A stretch of 64,000 nucleotides of DNA from Candidatus Celerinatantimonas neptuna (GTDB taxonomy: Bacteria; Pseudomonadota; Gammaproteobacteria; Enterobacterales; Celerinatantimonadaceae): assembly GCA_911810475.1 (NCBI GenBank), contig OU461276.1, forward strand, positions 1 to 64,000, read 5' to 3'. Under the pieces are notes generated by a model. That model was given only the letters and a program-made list of their open reading frames with translations. It was not told the DNA's origin and did no database searches. Positions 1 through 6,809 of this stretch are shown here, piece by piece. Numbering within the stretch: position 1 is the first letter of the stretch; each line of letters begins with the position of its first letter. The position numbers and the translations under genes are program-made.

Positions 1-8
1 CTTGTTCA

Positions 9-602
9 TCAAGCCACTAACCTTGCCTCTTGATATTCCTGCCCCATCCTTTGATCCATTAACAGAATCGCCGCCGTGCGCTGCCCACAAAGCCAGTCTG
101 AAAGCGTTTCAAGATATGGGAGGTATTTTTGAAAGCGCTTATAACTCACCGGCAATTGCTCTGAGAATGCAGCATGCATGGTTTCTTTCGTCCATGCAAT
201 CACCCCATCATCACACGCAGGGCAAGGCCTCGATTCACGCTTACGCAAATAAAAACCGGTTCCTGAACATTCTGGGCATTGTCTGCCGCGTTGATTCATA
301 GCAATCATAATCGCTGTGACACATAACGCGCTGATTGCCTGTTGCGTATAAAATCCGCGCCAGTTCTCAGCAATCAGCTCTGCGGTCGCTTTAAACATCA
401 GGTGCATCAGCTGCGTTAATGATGCCCGGTCATCATTGCATTCGGCCAATAACAGCAAAAAACCAGCAGGCGCATCACGCCAGGCCAAACCGACCGCAGC
501 CAATTGCTCTTCAACCGATAACGCCGAGCGGCCCCCGCAACCATCACTATAATGCATCCCTTTCAAATCAAACTTAGCCATGAGTTTTTCAATATGGATC
601 AT
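9..602 (-). CDS. Phage late antitermination protein, Q-like
   Basis: Predicted antiterminator that lets RNA polymerase read into the phage late genes, which should lie to the left of the window. The 197-aa protein has two CxxC pairs (C109/C112 and C127/C130) around a GTG turn, the layout of the zinc-binding region of lambda Q, followed by a helical C-terminus. Its start overlaps the stop of the methyltransferase gene by 4 nt, so it is the last gene of the leftward early operon. The position after replication genes matches lambda O-P-ren-Q. Overall identity to lambda Q looks low, so the call rests on the Cys layout, length and position. Confidence 0.7.
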   Translation of the reverse strand: MIHIEKLMAKFDLKGMHYSDGCGGRSALSVEEQLAAVGLAWRDAPAGFLLLLAECNDDRASLTQLMHLMFKATAELIAENWRGFYTQQAISALCVTAIMIAMNQRGRQCPECSGTGFYLRKRESRPCPACDDGVIAWTKETMHAAFSEQLPVSYKRFQKYLPYLETLSDWLCGQRTAAILLMDQRMGQEYQEARLVA

Positions 603-1189
603 GCTGCAAAATCCTTGTCTTTCTGTTGAAAAATACCCCGCTCAAAACGAATACGCTGAGGATGAGGAAAATAACCCGGTGTAAAGAGCACAAAAACACA
701 CCCAAAATTGACGCCAGATTTACCCGTTTTACCATCCGGCTCAAAGAAGTTATACCGTCCATCAGGTTCATAAATCGCGCTGGCATGTCCTTCTACACCC
801 GAACGCCACCACTTCGTTAAAGGCTCATACGGCAATAACATCATGCCCGGATTCCCCTTGCGCGCTTCTTCAATGGCTTTGGCAATAAACGCAGCCTTTT
901 GATCAAATGGTGGGTTACACCACCAATGCGGCTCCCAATCACACTGCAACCCATCAAACCCAACCAAATCATCAAGCAAACTGAATTGAAAATCACCTTC
1001 AACCCGGCAACGATCAAACCATTCGGCACTGGTATAATACCGACGGGTTTTAGTGGTTTGTGGTTCAGCCGCAACATCCAATATAAAATCTCGACCGTAG
1101 AGCGTTTGCGCATCATAAAAACAATTCCACATCGTGCCCCAACGATTTTTATCGCCGCTCAACGTGGCTGATTTCACCAAAATAGCCAT
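599..1189 (-). CDS. Phage DNA N6-adenine methyltransferase (Dam type)
   Basis: Predicted SAM-dependent adenine methyltransferase of the phage Dam family (PF05869 type). It carries an NPPF catalytic motif in the context HWWCNPPFDQKAAF near residue 104, and a C-terminal part rich in aromatic residues. I chose the ATG at 1189 because it overlaps the stop of the upstream DnaC-like gene as TAATG; a longer reading to 1228 would overlap that gene by 40 nt. In phages such enzymes methylate the phage genome against host restriction or affect replication timing. Which role applies here is not visible. Confidence 0.75.
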   Translation of the reverse strand: MAILVKSATLSGDKNRWGTMWNCFYDAQTLYGRDFILDVAAEPQTTKTRRYYTSAEWFDRCRVEGDFQFSLLDDLVGFDGLQCDWEPHWWCNPPFDQKAAFIAKAIEEARKGNPGMMLLPYEPLTKWWRSGVEGHASAIYEPDGRYNFFEPDGKTGKSGVNFGCVFVLFTPGYFPHPQRIRFERGIFQQKDKDFAA

Positions 1190-1944
1190 TAAGCAACCCT
1201 CCGCATTGTTTTTCGAAATGAAGCCCAATTAAAAACCAGCCACATTGAATGACCTTCCATAATGCGATCGATAGCCCTTTCACCAAGCGAAACCTTCAAT
1301 TCTTGATGACTGAGGTTAGTCAGAATTCCCGTTGGCTTCTGCGCAATGGACCGTTGATTAATGATCTCATTCAGCAATATCACTTCAGTTTGAGTTCCAA
1401 ATTGCAACCCAACCTCATCAAGAACGAGTAGATCAAGACTAGCCAACCAAGCAATAATTTTTGATTCACTCAGGGCCGAATCTCTACGATATGTATCTTT
1501 AATTCGACGCATCAGCTCAGAAACGGTTGCAATTAACACGCTCCCTTGACGCTCAATGATTGCATTTCCAATCGCACTAGCTAGATGGTTTTTACCCGTT
1601 CCAGTTGAACCCATCATGACAAATCCACCTGCTGAACGACGGCGATATAAATCCATCCATTGGCGGACAGAAACAAGATTTTGATGCTGTACCGCTCGAA
1701 CATTCATCGAGTAGCCTACAAGGTCAGTTCGGTAGTTATCCAAAGTGCAATGCTGATATTTGGCTTTGATCCCACTTCGTCCCATCGCTGACTCGATTTT
1801 ACAACGCTGCTGACGAGCTATGATGGTCTGTGTATATTTTTCAGCTTCACGTTGGTGATACGCTTGCAGCTCACCAAAGGTTTTAAATTCTGGGGTAACA
1901 CTCGCCGGCATAGCATGTTGTAATTTTTTCATTAGATGATTCAT
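1189..1944 (-). CDS. DnaC-like helicase loader ATPase
   Basis: AAA+ ATPase that should load the host DnaB helicase at the phage origin. The 251-aa protein has a Walker A in the form GSTGTGKNHLA, the same Asn-containing variant as E. coli DnaC, a Walker B LLVLDEVG, and a later segment with ERAIDRI like the arginine-finger region. The start overlaps the stop of the O-like initiator by 1 nt (TAATG), so the two are translationally coupled as lambda O and P are. A second in-frame Met at residue 5 is possible. The fold assignment is firm; use by the phage rather than the host is inferred from context. Confidence 0.85.
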   Translation of the reverse strand: MNHLMKKLQHAMPASVTPEFKTFGELQAYHQREAEKYTQTIIARQQRCKIESAMGRSGIKAKYQHCTLDNYRTDLVGYSMNVRAVQHQNLVSVRQWMDLYRRRSAGGFVMMGSTGTGKNHLASAIGNAIIERQGSVLIATVSELMRRIKDTYRRDSALSESKIIAWLASLDLLVLDEVGLQFGTQTEVILLNEIINQRSIAQKPTGILTNLSHQELKVSLGERAIDRIMEGHSMWLVFNWASFRKTMRRVA

Positions 1945-3044
1945 TAGCGATATTCCTCCGGTATCTCGTAATCCCCAATTTTAGGAAGCTTATTGAGATT
2001 ACTGCGTTGTGTCCCTGAACCTTGATAGCCTTGCCCTGCCCACTGGTTTTGTTTACGCATTCCGTTCCGCCAGGCACTGGCCCAATCGACGTATTTAAAC
2101 CCTTTAGCCCGCATTGCATCGGTCCACATGTCTGTAGCAGTTTCAATCGGGATAGTAAATTCGGCTTGGTTGCCGTACCACTCACGCATAGATTCGGTCA
2201 GTGCAAAGTCAGCAGGGAATGACGTAGCACTGTGTAATTTTTTCGGTGCTGTTGGTGTTTGCTCAGCATGAAGAGTCCCGATAACTAACGCGTCAGAGCA
2301 TGTGACTTGGGCAGCCTGATTAGGTGTCAAACGAAGCGCAACGATTGGGAAAGCATCCACTTGACTCAATTTGACGAGTGATTTTTTCCGAGGTGACTTG
2401 CGGTCAATTTCCATCGCAATTTTTTGAGAGTCCTTGCTCGCTAACAAATCAACACATCCACATCGACCATCACCACGATCGGCAACCTGATGCTCAAGTT
2501 CGACAACCCATCCGGAAGATCTCAACGAATCCGCTATGGCATTTTGCAATGGTTTCGCATCATCAGAATCAAATTGACCTGACAGCAAATGGTTTAGCTC
2601 GTTGAGCAAAGAAGGGACTATAGGGTTATTTATATAATTATTTTCTGACGGATCTAATGACGGTTTGTAGCCAGAATCTGCCCCCGGTACGGTCGTATTC
2701 TGCCCCCGGTTAGATTTCGACCCCGGTTGAAATTCACCCCCGGTTTCTACCGCCTGTTTAAGCGCCGACACAATAATCTGATACAAATTACTGTCGTTGG
2801 TGACCTTGCCTTCATCTGTGCGTTTTAACCGCTGCTGTACTTTTAAAAAACCCGCCCGGATCAAATCCCTAATCTGCGCTTTCACTGTGGAAGATGACAC
2901 AGAACATTTTTTAGCAATCGTCGCAATAGAAGGCCAGCAGAGGCCCTCATCATTAGCAAAGTCAGCCAGGCATAACATCACCAGCTTGGTATTGCCTTTA
3001 AACGTGGAGGCATCCCACACTTGCGTCATCAATTTAATCGACAT
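1944..3044 (-). CDS. Phage replication initiator (O-like) with possible nuclease-like insert
   Basis: Predicted origin-binding protein. Residues 1-95 form a winged helix-turn-helix (recognition helix about 50-62), as in phage O-like and RepA-like initiators. Residues 96-145 are a low-complexity linker. Residues 165-260 carry D199, E212, D214 and K216 in a beta-strand-like context (VDLLASKDSQKIAMEID), resembling a PD-(D/E)XK nuclease core; this is inference. Residues 285-335 are rich in Trp and resemble the DnaT-like or helicase-contacting C-terminus of phage initiators. The gene directly precedes the DnaC-like loader. The replication origin may lie in the linker-coding DNA, as in lambda O, but I could not resolve iterons. 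Confidence 0.75.
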   Translation of the reverse strand: MSIKLMTQVWDASTFKGNTKLVMLCLADFANDEGLCWPSIATIAKKCSVSSSTVKAQIRDLIRAGFLKVQQRLKRTDEGKVTNDSNLYQIIVSALKQAVETGGEFQPGSKSNRGQNTTVPGADSGYKPSLDPSENNYINNPIVPSLLNELNHLLSGQFDSDDAKPLQNAIADSLRSSGWVVELEHQVADRGDGRCGCVDLLASKDSQKIAMEIDRKSPRKKSLVKLSQVDAFPIVALRLTPNQAAQVTCSDALVIGTLHAEQTPTAPKKLHSATSFPADFALTESMREWYGNQAEFTIPIETATDMWTDAMRAKGFKYVDWASAWRNGMRKQNQWAGQGYQGSGTQRSNLNKLPKIGDYEIPEEYR

Positions 3045-3166
3045 AACAACGCCCTCCGATACTGGATAAATCGTTCAGCTTGGTCACGGCTGACGAGCTC
3101 CACATGGTTGAGTTCGGTCAGCACCCAACATAATTTCCCTTGAATGGTTTTAAATTGCAGTTTCAT
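3029..3166 (-). CDS. Small phage ORF, 45 aa, unknown function
   Basis: A short reading frame beginning MKLQFKTIQGKL and ending RRALLCRLN, lying between the CII-like gene and the initiator. It is preceded by GGGCAACGGGCAATG, a leader that recurs in front of other genes of this element, and it overlaps the initiator start by 16 nt, so translational coupling is likely. It has no membrane segment and is basic at the C-terminus. I do not recognise the family. Support is the shared leader and tight packing; protein-level conservation is unknown. Confidence 0.5.
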   Translation of the reverse strand: MKLQFKTIQGKLCWVLTELNHVELVSRDQAERFIQYRRALLCRLN

Positions 3167-3177
3167 TGCCCGTTGCC

Positions 3178-3738
3178 CTATGCTGCTGAGTGAAGTGCTA
3201 TCCGCAATTCGAGATAATCCAAAAGCGGTCCATGTGTGCCTTTACTCTCTTGAACTTCCTTATAACAAGCACAAAGCTGCTCAATGGTTGGCTCAGGGCC
3301 TAGCTTTAACACTGCTTGCATCGCTTCACTGCCCTCTTTGGCAAAATTAGCCAGTAATAAATCACGTGAGACAGAGCATTCCCCCGAGCCGATATGCGCA
3401 ACGGAATACCCAAGCGGGTTCAAAAATACATTAAGAGCTTCTGTTGCCCGTTGAATGGGCAAAGCGGCAATAATGGCAGGAAGTAAATCAAGAATATTAG
3501 CCTTCGCGGGGACCGTATCTTTTAGCAGATATCGCCAAAGCCGTTGCATATTGTCGTGATCGTTCGCCGGGCATGGCACTTTTAACAAATCATCATCTTG
3601 AGAATCTGGCTGATGATTCAATTGCATCTTATGGTAATAACTGGCAATTCGTTTACCAATCAGCTCTTTAGTCACTTCGGTTTGCCACCCTTCCACCGCG
3701 TAACGGGTCACACTGTTTAAACTTTGAATCGGTTGCAT
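3178..3738 (-). CDS. YdaT-like / CII-like phage regulator
   Basis: A 186-aa protein of the Rac-prophage YdaT type. Residues around 65-95 (WRYLLKDTVPAKANILDLLPAIIAALP) align by eye with the YdaT segment built on a tryptophan, a Lys-rich turn and LIPAILAILP. YdaT proteins are reported to act like lambda CII, binding DNA and favouring lysogeny, and are toxic when over-expressed. The gene lies directly behind the YdaS/Cro-like gene on the same transcript, the expected position. The ATG follows AAGGACAAAACA, close to the element's recurrent ribosome-binding leader. Function as CII is inferred. Confidence 0.6.
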   Translation of the reverse strand: MQPIQSLNSVTRYAVEGWQTEVTKELIGKRIASYYHKMQLNHQPDSQDDDLLKVPCPANDHDNMQRLWRYLLKDTVPAKANILDLLPAIIAALPIQRATEALNVFLNPLGYSVAHIGSGECSVSRDLLLANFAKEGSEAMQAVLKLGPEPTIEQLCACYKEVQESKGTHGPLLDYLELRIALHSAA

Positions 3739-3806
3739 TGTTTTGTCCTTAAATAAGTTGATTTTTATCCATCACCCTTTTTTTGCTAAAGCGTCTACAC
3801 TGCAAC

Positions 3807-4052
3807 TCATGCGACTTGAGAGTGAAAACGTTCTGGGGGATAGAGATCGGGTCGAAGTTCCCAACACGGAACCCCGCTGGCTTGTTCAACTTTCAACACC
3901 CATTTGCCTGGGACACGTTTAAGTTGAACCCATTTTCGAATATTCGTCGGCTGCAAGAGTGTGCCAGCACCACTGTGCTGGTTTATCTTATTAGCGAGTG
4001 ACGATTGCCCACCACATACATCAATTGAACGTTGAAGTGCTTTAAGACTCAT
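3807..4052 (-). CDS. YdaS/Cro-like transcriptional regulator
   Basis: An 81-aa helix-turn-helix protein of the YdaS family. It has a Cro/CI-type fold with GGQSSLANKI as first helices, an NIRKWVQLKRVP recognition region, and the family's closing motif CWELRPDLYP. It is the first gene leftward of the switch, transcribed divergently from the CI-like repressor, and the spacing to the next gene is about 70 nt. A good ribosome-binding site (AGAGG) lies just upstream. It should act as the Cro counterpart: repress the repressor gene and commit to lytic growth. The YdaS match by eye is strong; the regulatory role follows from position. Confidence 0.8.
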   Translation of the reverse strand: MSLKALQRSIDVCGGQSSLANKINQHSGAGTLLQPTNIRKWVQLKRVPGKWVLKVEQASGVPCWELRPDLYPPERFHSQVA

Positions 4053-4085
4053 GTCATACCTCTTTTTTCGTTGATAACCAAAAGA

Positions 4086-4114
4086 AATATAACTTAAAGT
4101 AATTGATTATTCAA
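4086..4114 (-). promoter_or_regulatory. PR-like promoter for the Cro-like operon
   Basis: On the minus strand TTGAAT (4114-4109) and TATATT (4091-4086) are separated by 17 nt. The transcript would start near 4079 and enter the Cro-like gene at 4052. A candidate operator (4088-4104) lies across the -10 and spacer, and another (4112-4128) overlaps the -35, so a bound repressor would block polymerase. Confidence 0.6.
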
Positions 4115-4152
4115 TCTTTAAAGTTATTGGATGAATGATTACTTTTAGTATT
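4088..4152. promoter_or_regulatory. OR-like cluster of three candidate repressor operators
   Basis: Three copies of a partly palindromic motif (ideal form AATAACTT-A-AAGTTATT) lie between the divergent Cro-like and CI-like genes: 4088-4104 (TATAACTTAAAGTAATT), 4112-4128 (good right half AAAGTTATT, poor left half) and 4137-4152 (left half ATTACTTT, weak right half). The first is the reverse complement of the site at 5008-5024 in 16 of 17 positions. Which protein binds is inferred from position. Confidence 0.6.
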
Positions 4153-4154
4153 AA
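4127..4154 (+). promoter_or_regulatory. Candidate PRM-like promoter of the repressor gene
   Basis: TTGGAT (4127-4132) and TATTAA (4149-4154) are 16 nt apart. The transcript would begin only a few bases before the ATG at 4164, leaving a nearly leaderless message with no Shine-Dalgarno, as for lambda cI from PRM. A candidate operator (4137-4152) lies in the spacer. Confidence 0.4.
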
Positions 4155-4163
4155 ATAACAACT

Positions 4164-4826
4164 ATGAAACTACAGGATCGATTTAAAATAGCTCGGGAAC
4201 GAATTGGCTTGTCACAGAGAGAACTAGCAGAACGGGTTCATGCTTCACAAGTAACAATTTCAAAGATCGAGCAAGGACGAACAAATCAGCCGCGTAGGTT
4301 GGAGAATTTTACTCGCGTCCTAGGTGTATCCGCAGAATGGCTACAATTTGGGATTAATCCACCAGAATGGCTCGATAAGCCCGAACTTCATGACAAAGCA
4401 GTAAACTATCGACCTGTATTAAATTATAGAGAGGTTCCGATAGTGTCTTGGGTAAGAGCGGGTGACTTTTGTTGTACTGATGACAGCCAAGTACCTGTCG
4501 ATGAGTTTGAAAAGATCCTTTGCCCAGAACCCACTGCCTCAGAGAAAACTTTCGCATTGACGGTGGTTGGTGATTCCATGACAGCTCCGGTTGGTCGTAG
4601 CTATCTTAAGGGAACAATTATATTTGTCGATCCTCTGCGCGTTGCTAAAATCGGTGACCGCGTAATTGCGCGTACTGATAAAGGTCATACATTTAAAGAA
4701 CTCGCTGAAAACGAGTATGGCGAGCAGTATCTGAAACCGCTAAACCCCAACCCCGCTTATCAACCTCTCTTTGATAAAAGTATTGAGATTTGTGGAGTTG
4801 TGATCGGAAGTTATATAAAAGAATAA
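4164..4826 (+). CDS. LexA-type phage repressor (CI-like, self-cleaving)
   Basis: Prophage repressor with an N-terminal HTH_3 domain (helix-turn-helix about residues 17-36, SQRELAERVHASQVTISKIE) and a C-terminal S24 peptidase domain. The autocleavage site Ala99-Gly100 (WVRAG), nucleophile Ser138 (GDSM) and general-base Lys178 (TFKEL) are all present. RecA-stimulated self-cleavage is therefore expected, making the prophage SOS-inducible. The gene is transcribed divergently from the Cro-like gene. No clear Shine-Dalgarno precedes the ATG. Its likely operators are the repeated motifs on both sides of the gene (4088-4152 and 4963-5024). Confidence 0.9.
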   Translation: MKLQDRFKIARERIGLSQRELAERVHASQVTISKIEQGRTNQPRRLENFTRVLGVSAEWLQFGINPPEWLDKPELHDKAVNYRPVLNYREVPIVSWVRAGDFCCTDDSQVPVDEFEKILCPEPTASEKTFALTVVGDSMTAPVGRSYLKGTIIFVDPLRVAKIGDRVIARTDKGHTFKELAENEYGEQYLKPLNPNPAYQPLFDKSIEICGVVIGSYIKE

Positions 4827-4962
4827 ACCTCTAATCAGCTCCCCCTGCTGACTTAATTGAACCGTATGCACATCCACTTTTAAGGAACTATAGATTTAGT
4901 TCCTTCATCTAAATATTTGTCTGACTCAAAATTAATTAAATTACTAATTTTCTACTTTAATT

Positions 4963-5024
4963 AATAACTTTTAGTGTTGACATTAATAACTTTAACCACT
5001 AACATTTAATTACTTTAAGTTATT
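4963..5024 (+). promoter_or_regulatory. PL-like promoter with three candidate operators
   Basis: TTGACA (4977-4982) and TAACAT (5000-5005) are 17 nt apart and would fire rightward into the early operon. Three copies of the repressor motif cover it: 4963-4978 (AATAACTTTTAGTGTT) against the -35, 4985-4995 (AATAACTTTAA) in the spacer, and a near-perfect palindrome at 5008-5024 (AATTACTTTAAGTTATT) over the start region. This is the arrangement expected of a lambda PL/OL counterpart. Confidence 0.6.
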
Positions 5025-5183
5025 TGTGTTTACCTATTATGAAAACTAAATATATTAACTGTACCCATTTTATAGCTATAGAAACTGTAGGACAGCTCAA
5101 AAAATTCTTGCAGATATAGCAGATGAAGCACCGATACCCCGAATAAAGCGATCAAAATAGATGTATTAATTTGGAGCACAAAT

Positions 5184-5240
5184 ATGAGGAGAACACGATT
5201 AGAAATCGAGGGAAATGAGGTGTTGCCCCAAACTCGGTGA
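5184..5240 (+). CDS. Candidate 18-aa leader peptide of the early operon
   Basis: A short frame encoding MRRTRLEIEGNEVLPQTR, preceded by GGAG seven bases before its ATG. It is the first translatable frame downstream of the PL-like promoter, within a leader of about 170 nt. Its 3' end is part of a hairpin (5222-5260) whose other arm covers the ribosome-binding region of the next small ORF, so its translation could open that structure. There is no evidence that it is made beyond the ribosome-binding site. Confidence 0.35.
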   Translation: MRRTRLEIEGNEVLPQTR

Positions 5241-5260
5241 CCAAACCAAGCAGGGGCAAC
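5222..5260 (+). promoter_or_regulatory. Leader hairpin over a ribosome-binding region
   Basis: GTTGCCCC (5222-5229) pairs exactly with GGGGCAAC (5253-5260) across a 23-nt loop. The right arm immediately precedes GGGCAATG, the start region of the ORF at 5266, and the left arm is inside the 18-aa leader frame. There is no U-tract, so it is not an intrinsic terminator. Confidence 0.4.
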
Positions 5261-5265
5261 GGGCA

Positions 5266-5385
5266 ATGAAACTTCAATCTAAGACCAAAGAATCACCCGT
5301 GAGTATACCCGCACCTGACCAACGCGGCAACTCATGCAACATAAGGAACGGGCAATGGAACTTGAACAGTACGCGCAAACACTGA
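5266..5385 (+). CDS. Candidate 39-aa ORF, possible duplication remnant
   Basis: Frame starting MKLQSKTKESPV after the leader GGGGCAACGGGCAATG. The first residues resemble the 45-aa ORF at 3029-3166 (MKLQFKTIQ), and both share the same leader. The 3' part overlaps the start of the next gene in a different frame. The DNA at 5311-5362 recurs imperfectly at 5601-5646 before the next gene, so this may be a decayed copy of a gene start rather than a working gene. Confidence 0.3.
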   Translation: MKLQSKTKESPVSIPAPDQRGNSCNIRNGQWNLNSTRKH

Positions 5386-5627
5386 TGCAAGATTTACGTG
5401 ATCACCGCAAATTGGCGCAGCTAGGCAAAGCAAATCGTCCAGAACAAGCGCAATGGTACGAAGGCCGCATAACAGCCTTTGAAAGCATCATGACGCTAGA
5501 AACATCACGCTTACGAGCAGCGGGACTGACCATCCCAGAAGATCCGCAAATCGCGCAGCGTATGAGTAACATCATAGAGGTAAATCATCAACCGGCTACG
5601 CCTGACCAACGTAGCCCATCAATCTAA
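5355..5627 (+). CDS. Phage early protein, 90 aa, unknown
   Basis: A small, highly helical, charged protein (MELEQYAQTLMQDLRDHRKLAQLG at the start, a central WYEGRITAFESIMTLETSRLR helix, and a Pro-rich tail). I chose the ATG at 5355 over 5334 because AAGGA lies at the correct distance upstream. It is the first substantial gene of the rightward early operon. No Cys, membrane segment or known motif is visible. In lambdoid phages this position holds small host-takeover or recombination-helper proteins, but I do not assign one. Confidence 0.6.
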   Translation: MELEQYAQTLMQDLRDHRKLAQLGKANRPEQAQWYEGRITAFESIMTLETSRLRAAGLTIPEDPQIAQRMSNIIEVNHQPATPDQRSPSI

Positions 5628-5638
5628 GGACAACGGCA

Positions 5639-6040
5639 ATGGAACACAATCAACGGGAACTGGCTCGTAAACGCCAGCAAGCCCATCGGCAAAAACAGAA
5701 AGCGTTAGGCGTCACAGAGCTTCGCTTAAAGCTCTACCCCGTAGATATAGAGCGACTAGATGCGCTTCGTACCTTCTTTAGCTACCCCGAAGGCGTAGAG
5801 CACAACTACGACAACACGCAAGACACGGTAGAAGCACTGATCCACCGCGTATTCGATGAACTGCCGCAGATCAGCGAAAAGCTAGGCAAATGCCCACACT
5901 GCGGGCACCAACTGCCTGAAGGGTGTTGCAAAGATGCTCCCGGCGGTCTTTTTAAAGGAAGCGCCAAGTGTTGGCACACTTTGCATCGGGTACGCATTCA
6001 CGACCTTACCCGACCTACCGATGAGGCTTATCAAAAATGA
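5639..6040 (+). CDS. Phage early protein with Cys-rich zinc-ribbon-like end
   Basis: A 133-aa protein. Residues 1-25 are strongly basic (RELARKRQQAHRQKQK), residues 28-75 form a predicted helical domain, and the C-terminal part has CPHCGH (C85, C88) with C96/C97 and C111, likely a zinc-binding knuckle. A basic arm plus zinc ribbon suggests nucleic-acid binding, but I do not recognise the family. It starts right after GGACAACGGCAATGG, the recurrent leader of this element, and its stop overlaps the start of a 21-aa ORF (AAATGA). Confidence 0.65.
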   Translation: MEHNQRELARKRQQAHRQKQKALGVTELRLKLYPVDIERLDALRTFFSYPEGVEHNYDNTQDTVEALIHRVFDELPQISEKLGKCPHCGHQLPEGCCKDAPGGLFKGSAKCWHTLHRVRIHDLTRPTDEAYQK

Positions 6041-6102
6041 CAGCCACATTAATGATTATCGCCATATTTTACCTGGCATGGCACATCAATGAACAAAGAT
6101 AA
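6037..6102 (+). CDS. Candidate 21-aa single-pass membrane peptide
   Basis: Frame encoding MTATLMIIAIFYLAWHINEQR. It starts within the stop codon of the preceding gene (ATGA overlap) and consists of one hydrophobic helix followed by a short charged tail, typical of phage small membrane proteins. It ends 14 nt before the DUF2786 gene. Expression would depend on translational coupling, since no separate Shine-Dalgarno is evident. Confidence 0.4.
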   Translation: MTATLMIIAIFYLAWHINEQR

Positions 6103-6116
6103 AAAGGATTGAAGGC

Positions 6117-6809
6117 ATGACGGAATCATCAAATCAGCTCGATAAAGTAATCAGCAAAATTCAAAAGCTGCTTGCAATGGCTGCGGATACATCGACACCC
6201 AATGAAGCGCTGATCGCAGCAAGACGAGCCAGAGCTTTAATGGATAAATATCAACTTTCGAAAGCAGATATTGAAAGTAAAGCAGGCAACCAATTTTTAG
6301 AAACAAAAGCAAACATGACCGGCTCTGTTCGCAAGCAATGGCTACTCAAATTAAGTTCATCGGCAGCAATTCTCAATGACTGTGTGGGAGCTGTTTCAAG
6401 GGCTCCTTATGTCCAATATTTTTTTCAAGGGTTTAAGGCAGACGCAATCGTGGCAAAACTGACAATGGATTACTTAGTCGAAGCCTGTGAACGTCAGTTA
6501 AAAAGTTCAGGAATTACAGGTGCATCTAACAGAAATTTCTTTCGTGTTGGTTTTTCCGAACAAGTCCAATTACGGGCGCTGCAAATCACAGAAGAACGCA
6601 AGAAAACATTCGTAAACGATACCGGAACAGCGCTTGTACCACTAAAAAAAGAACTCATTACAAACCACTTTGGCAAATTGAATCCGCTTAAACATCAAAA
6701 AAGACGAAGGCCATCGCGAGACGAAGAAGACGCCTATACAGAAGGTATGCGCCAAGGGCAAACAGTCAGTCTTGAAAAGCAAATTGAAAATGAGAAGGAG
6801 GCAGCATGA
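6117..6809 (+). CDS. DUF2786 domain protein
   Basis: A 230-aa protein whose first 45 residues (LDKVISKIQKLLAMAADTSTPNEALIAARRARALMDKYQLS) are the DUF2786 signature, followed by a basic domain as in many phage-encoded members. DUF2786 proteins are common in early regions of tailed phages and integrative elements; their biochemical role is not established to my knowledge. The C-terminus is basic then acidic (KRRRPSRDEEDAY). It is in the rightward early operon, and its stop overlaps the next gene by 4 nt (ATGA). Confidence 0.8.
   Translation: MTESSNQLDKVISKIQKLLAMAADTSTPNEALIAARRARALMDKYQLSKADIESKAGNQFLETKANMTGSVRKQWLLKLSSSAAILNDCVGAVSRAPYVQYFFQGFKADAIVAKLTMDYLVEACERQLKSSGITGASNRNFFRVGFSEQVQLRALQITEERKKTFVNDTGTALVPLKKELITNHFGKLNPLKHQKRRRPSRDEEDAYTEGMRQGQTVSLEKQIENEKEAA

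Noticed and set aside
5030..5266. 78-aa minus-strand ORF in the early leader
   Set aside because: No ribosome-binding site, lies antisense to the early leader, and its only feature is a hydrophobic stretch from AT-rich DNA.
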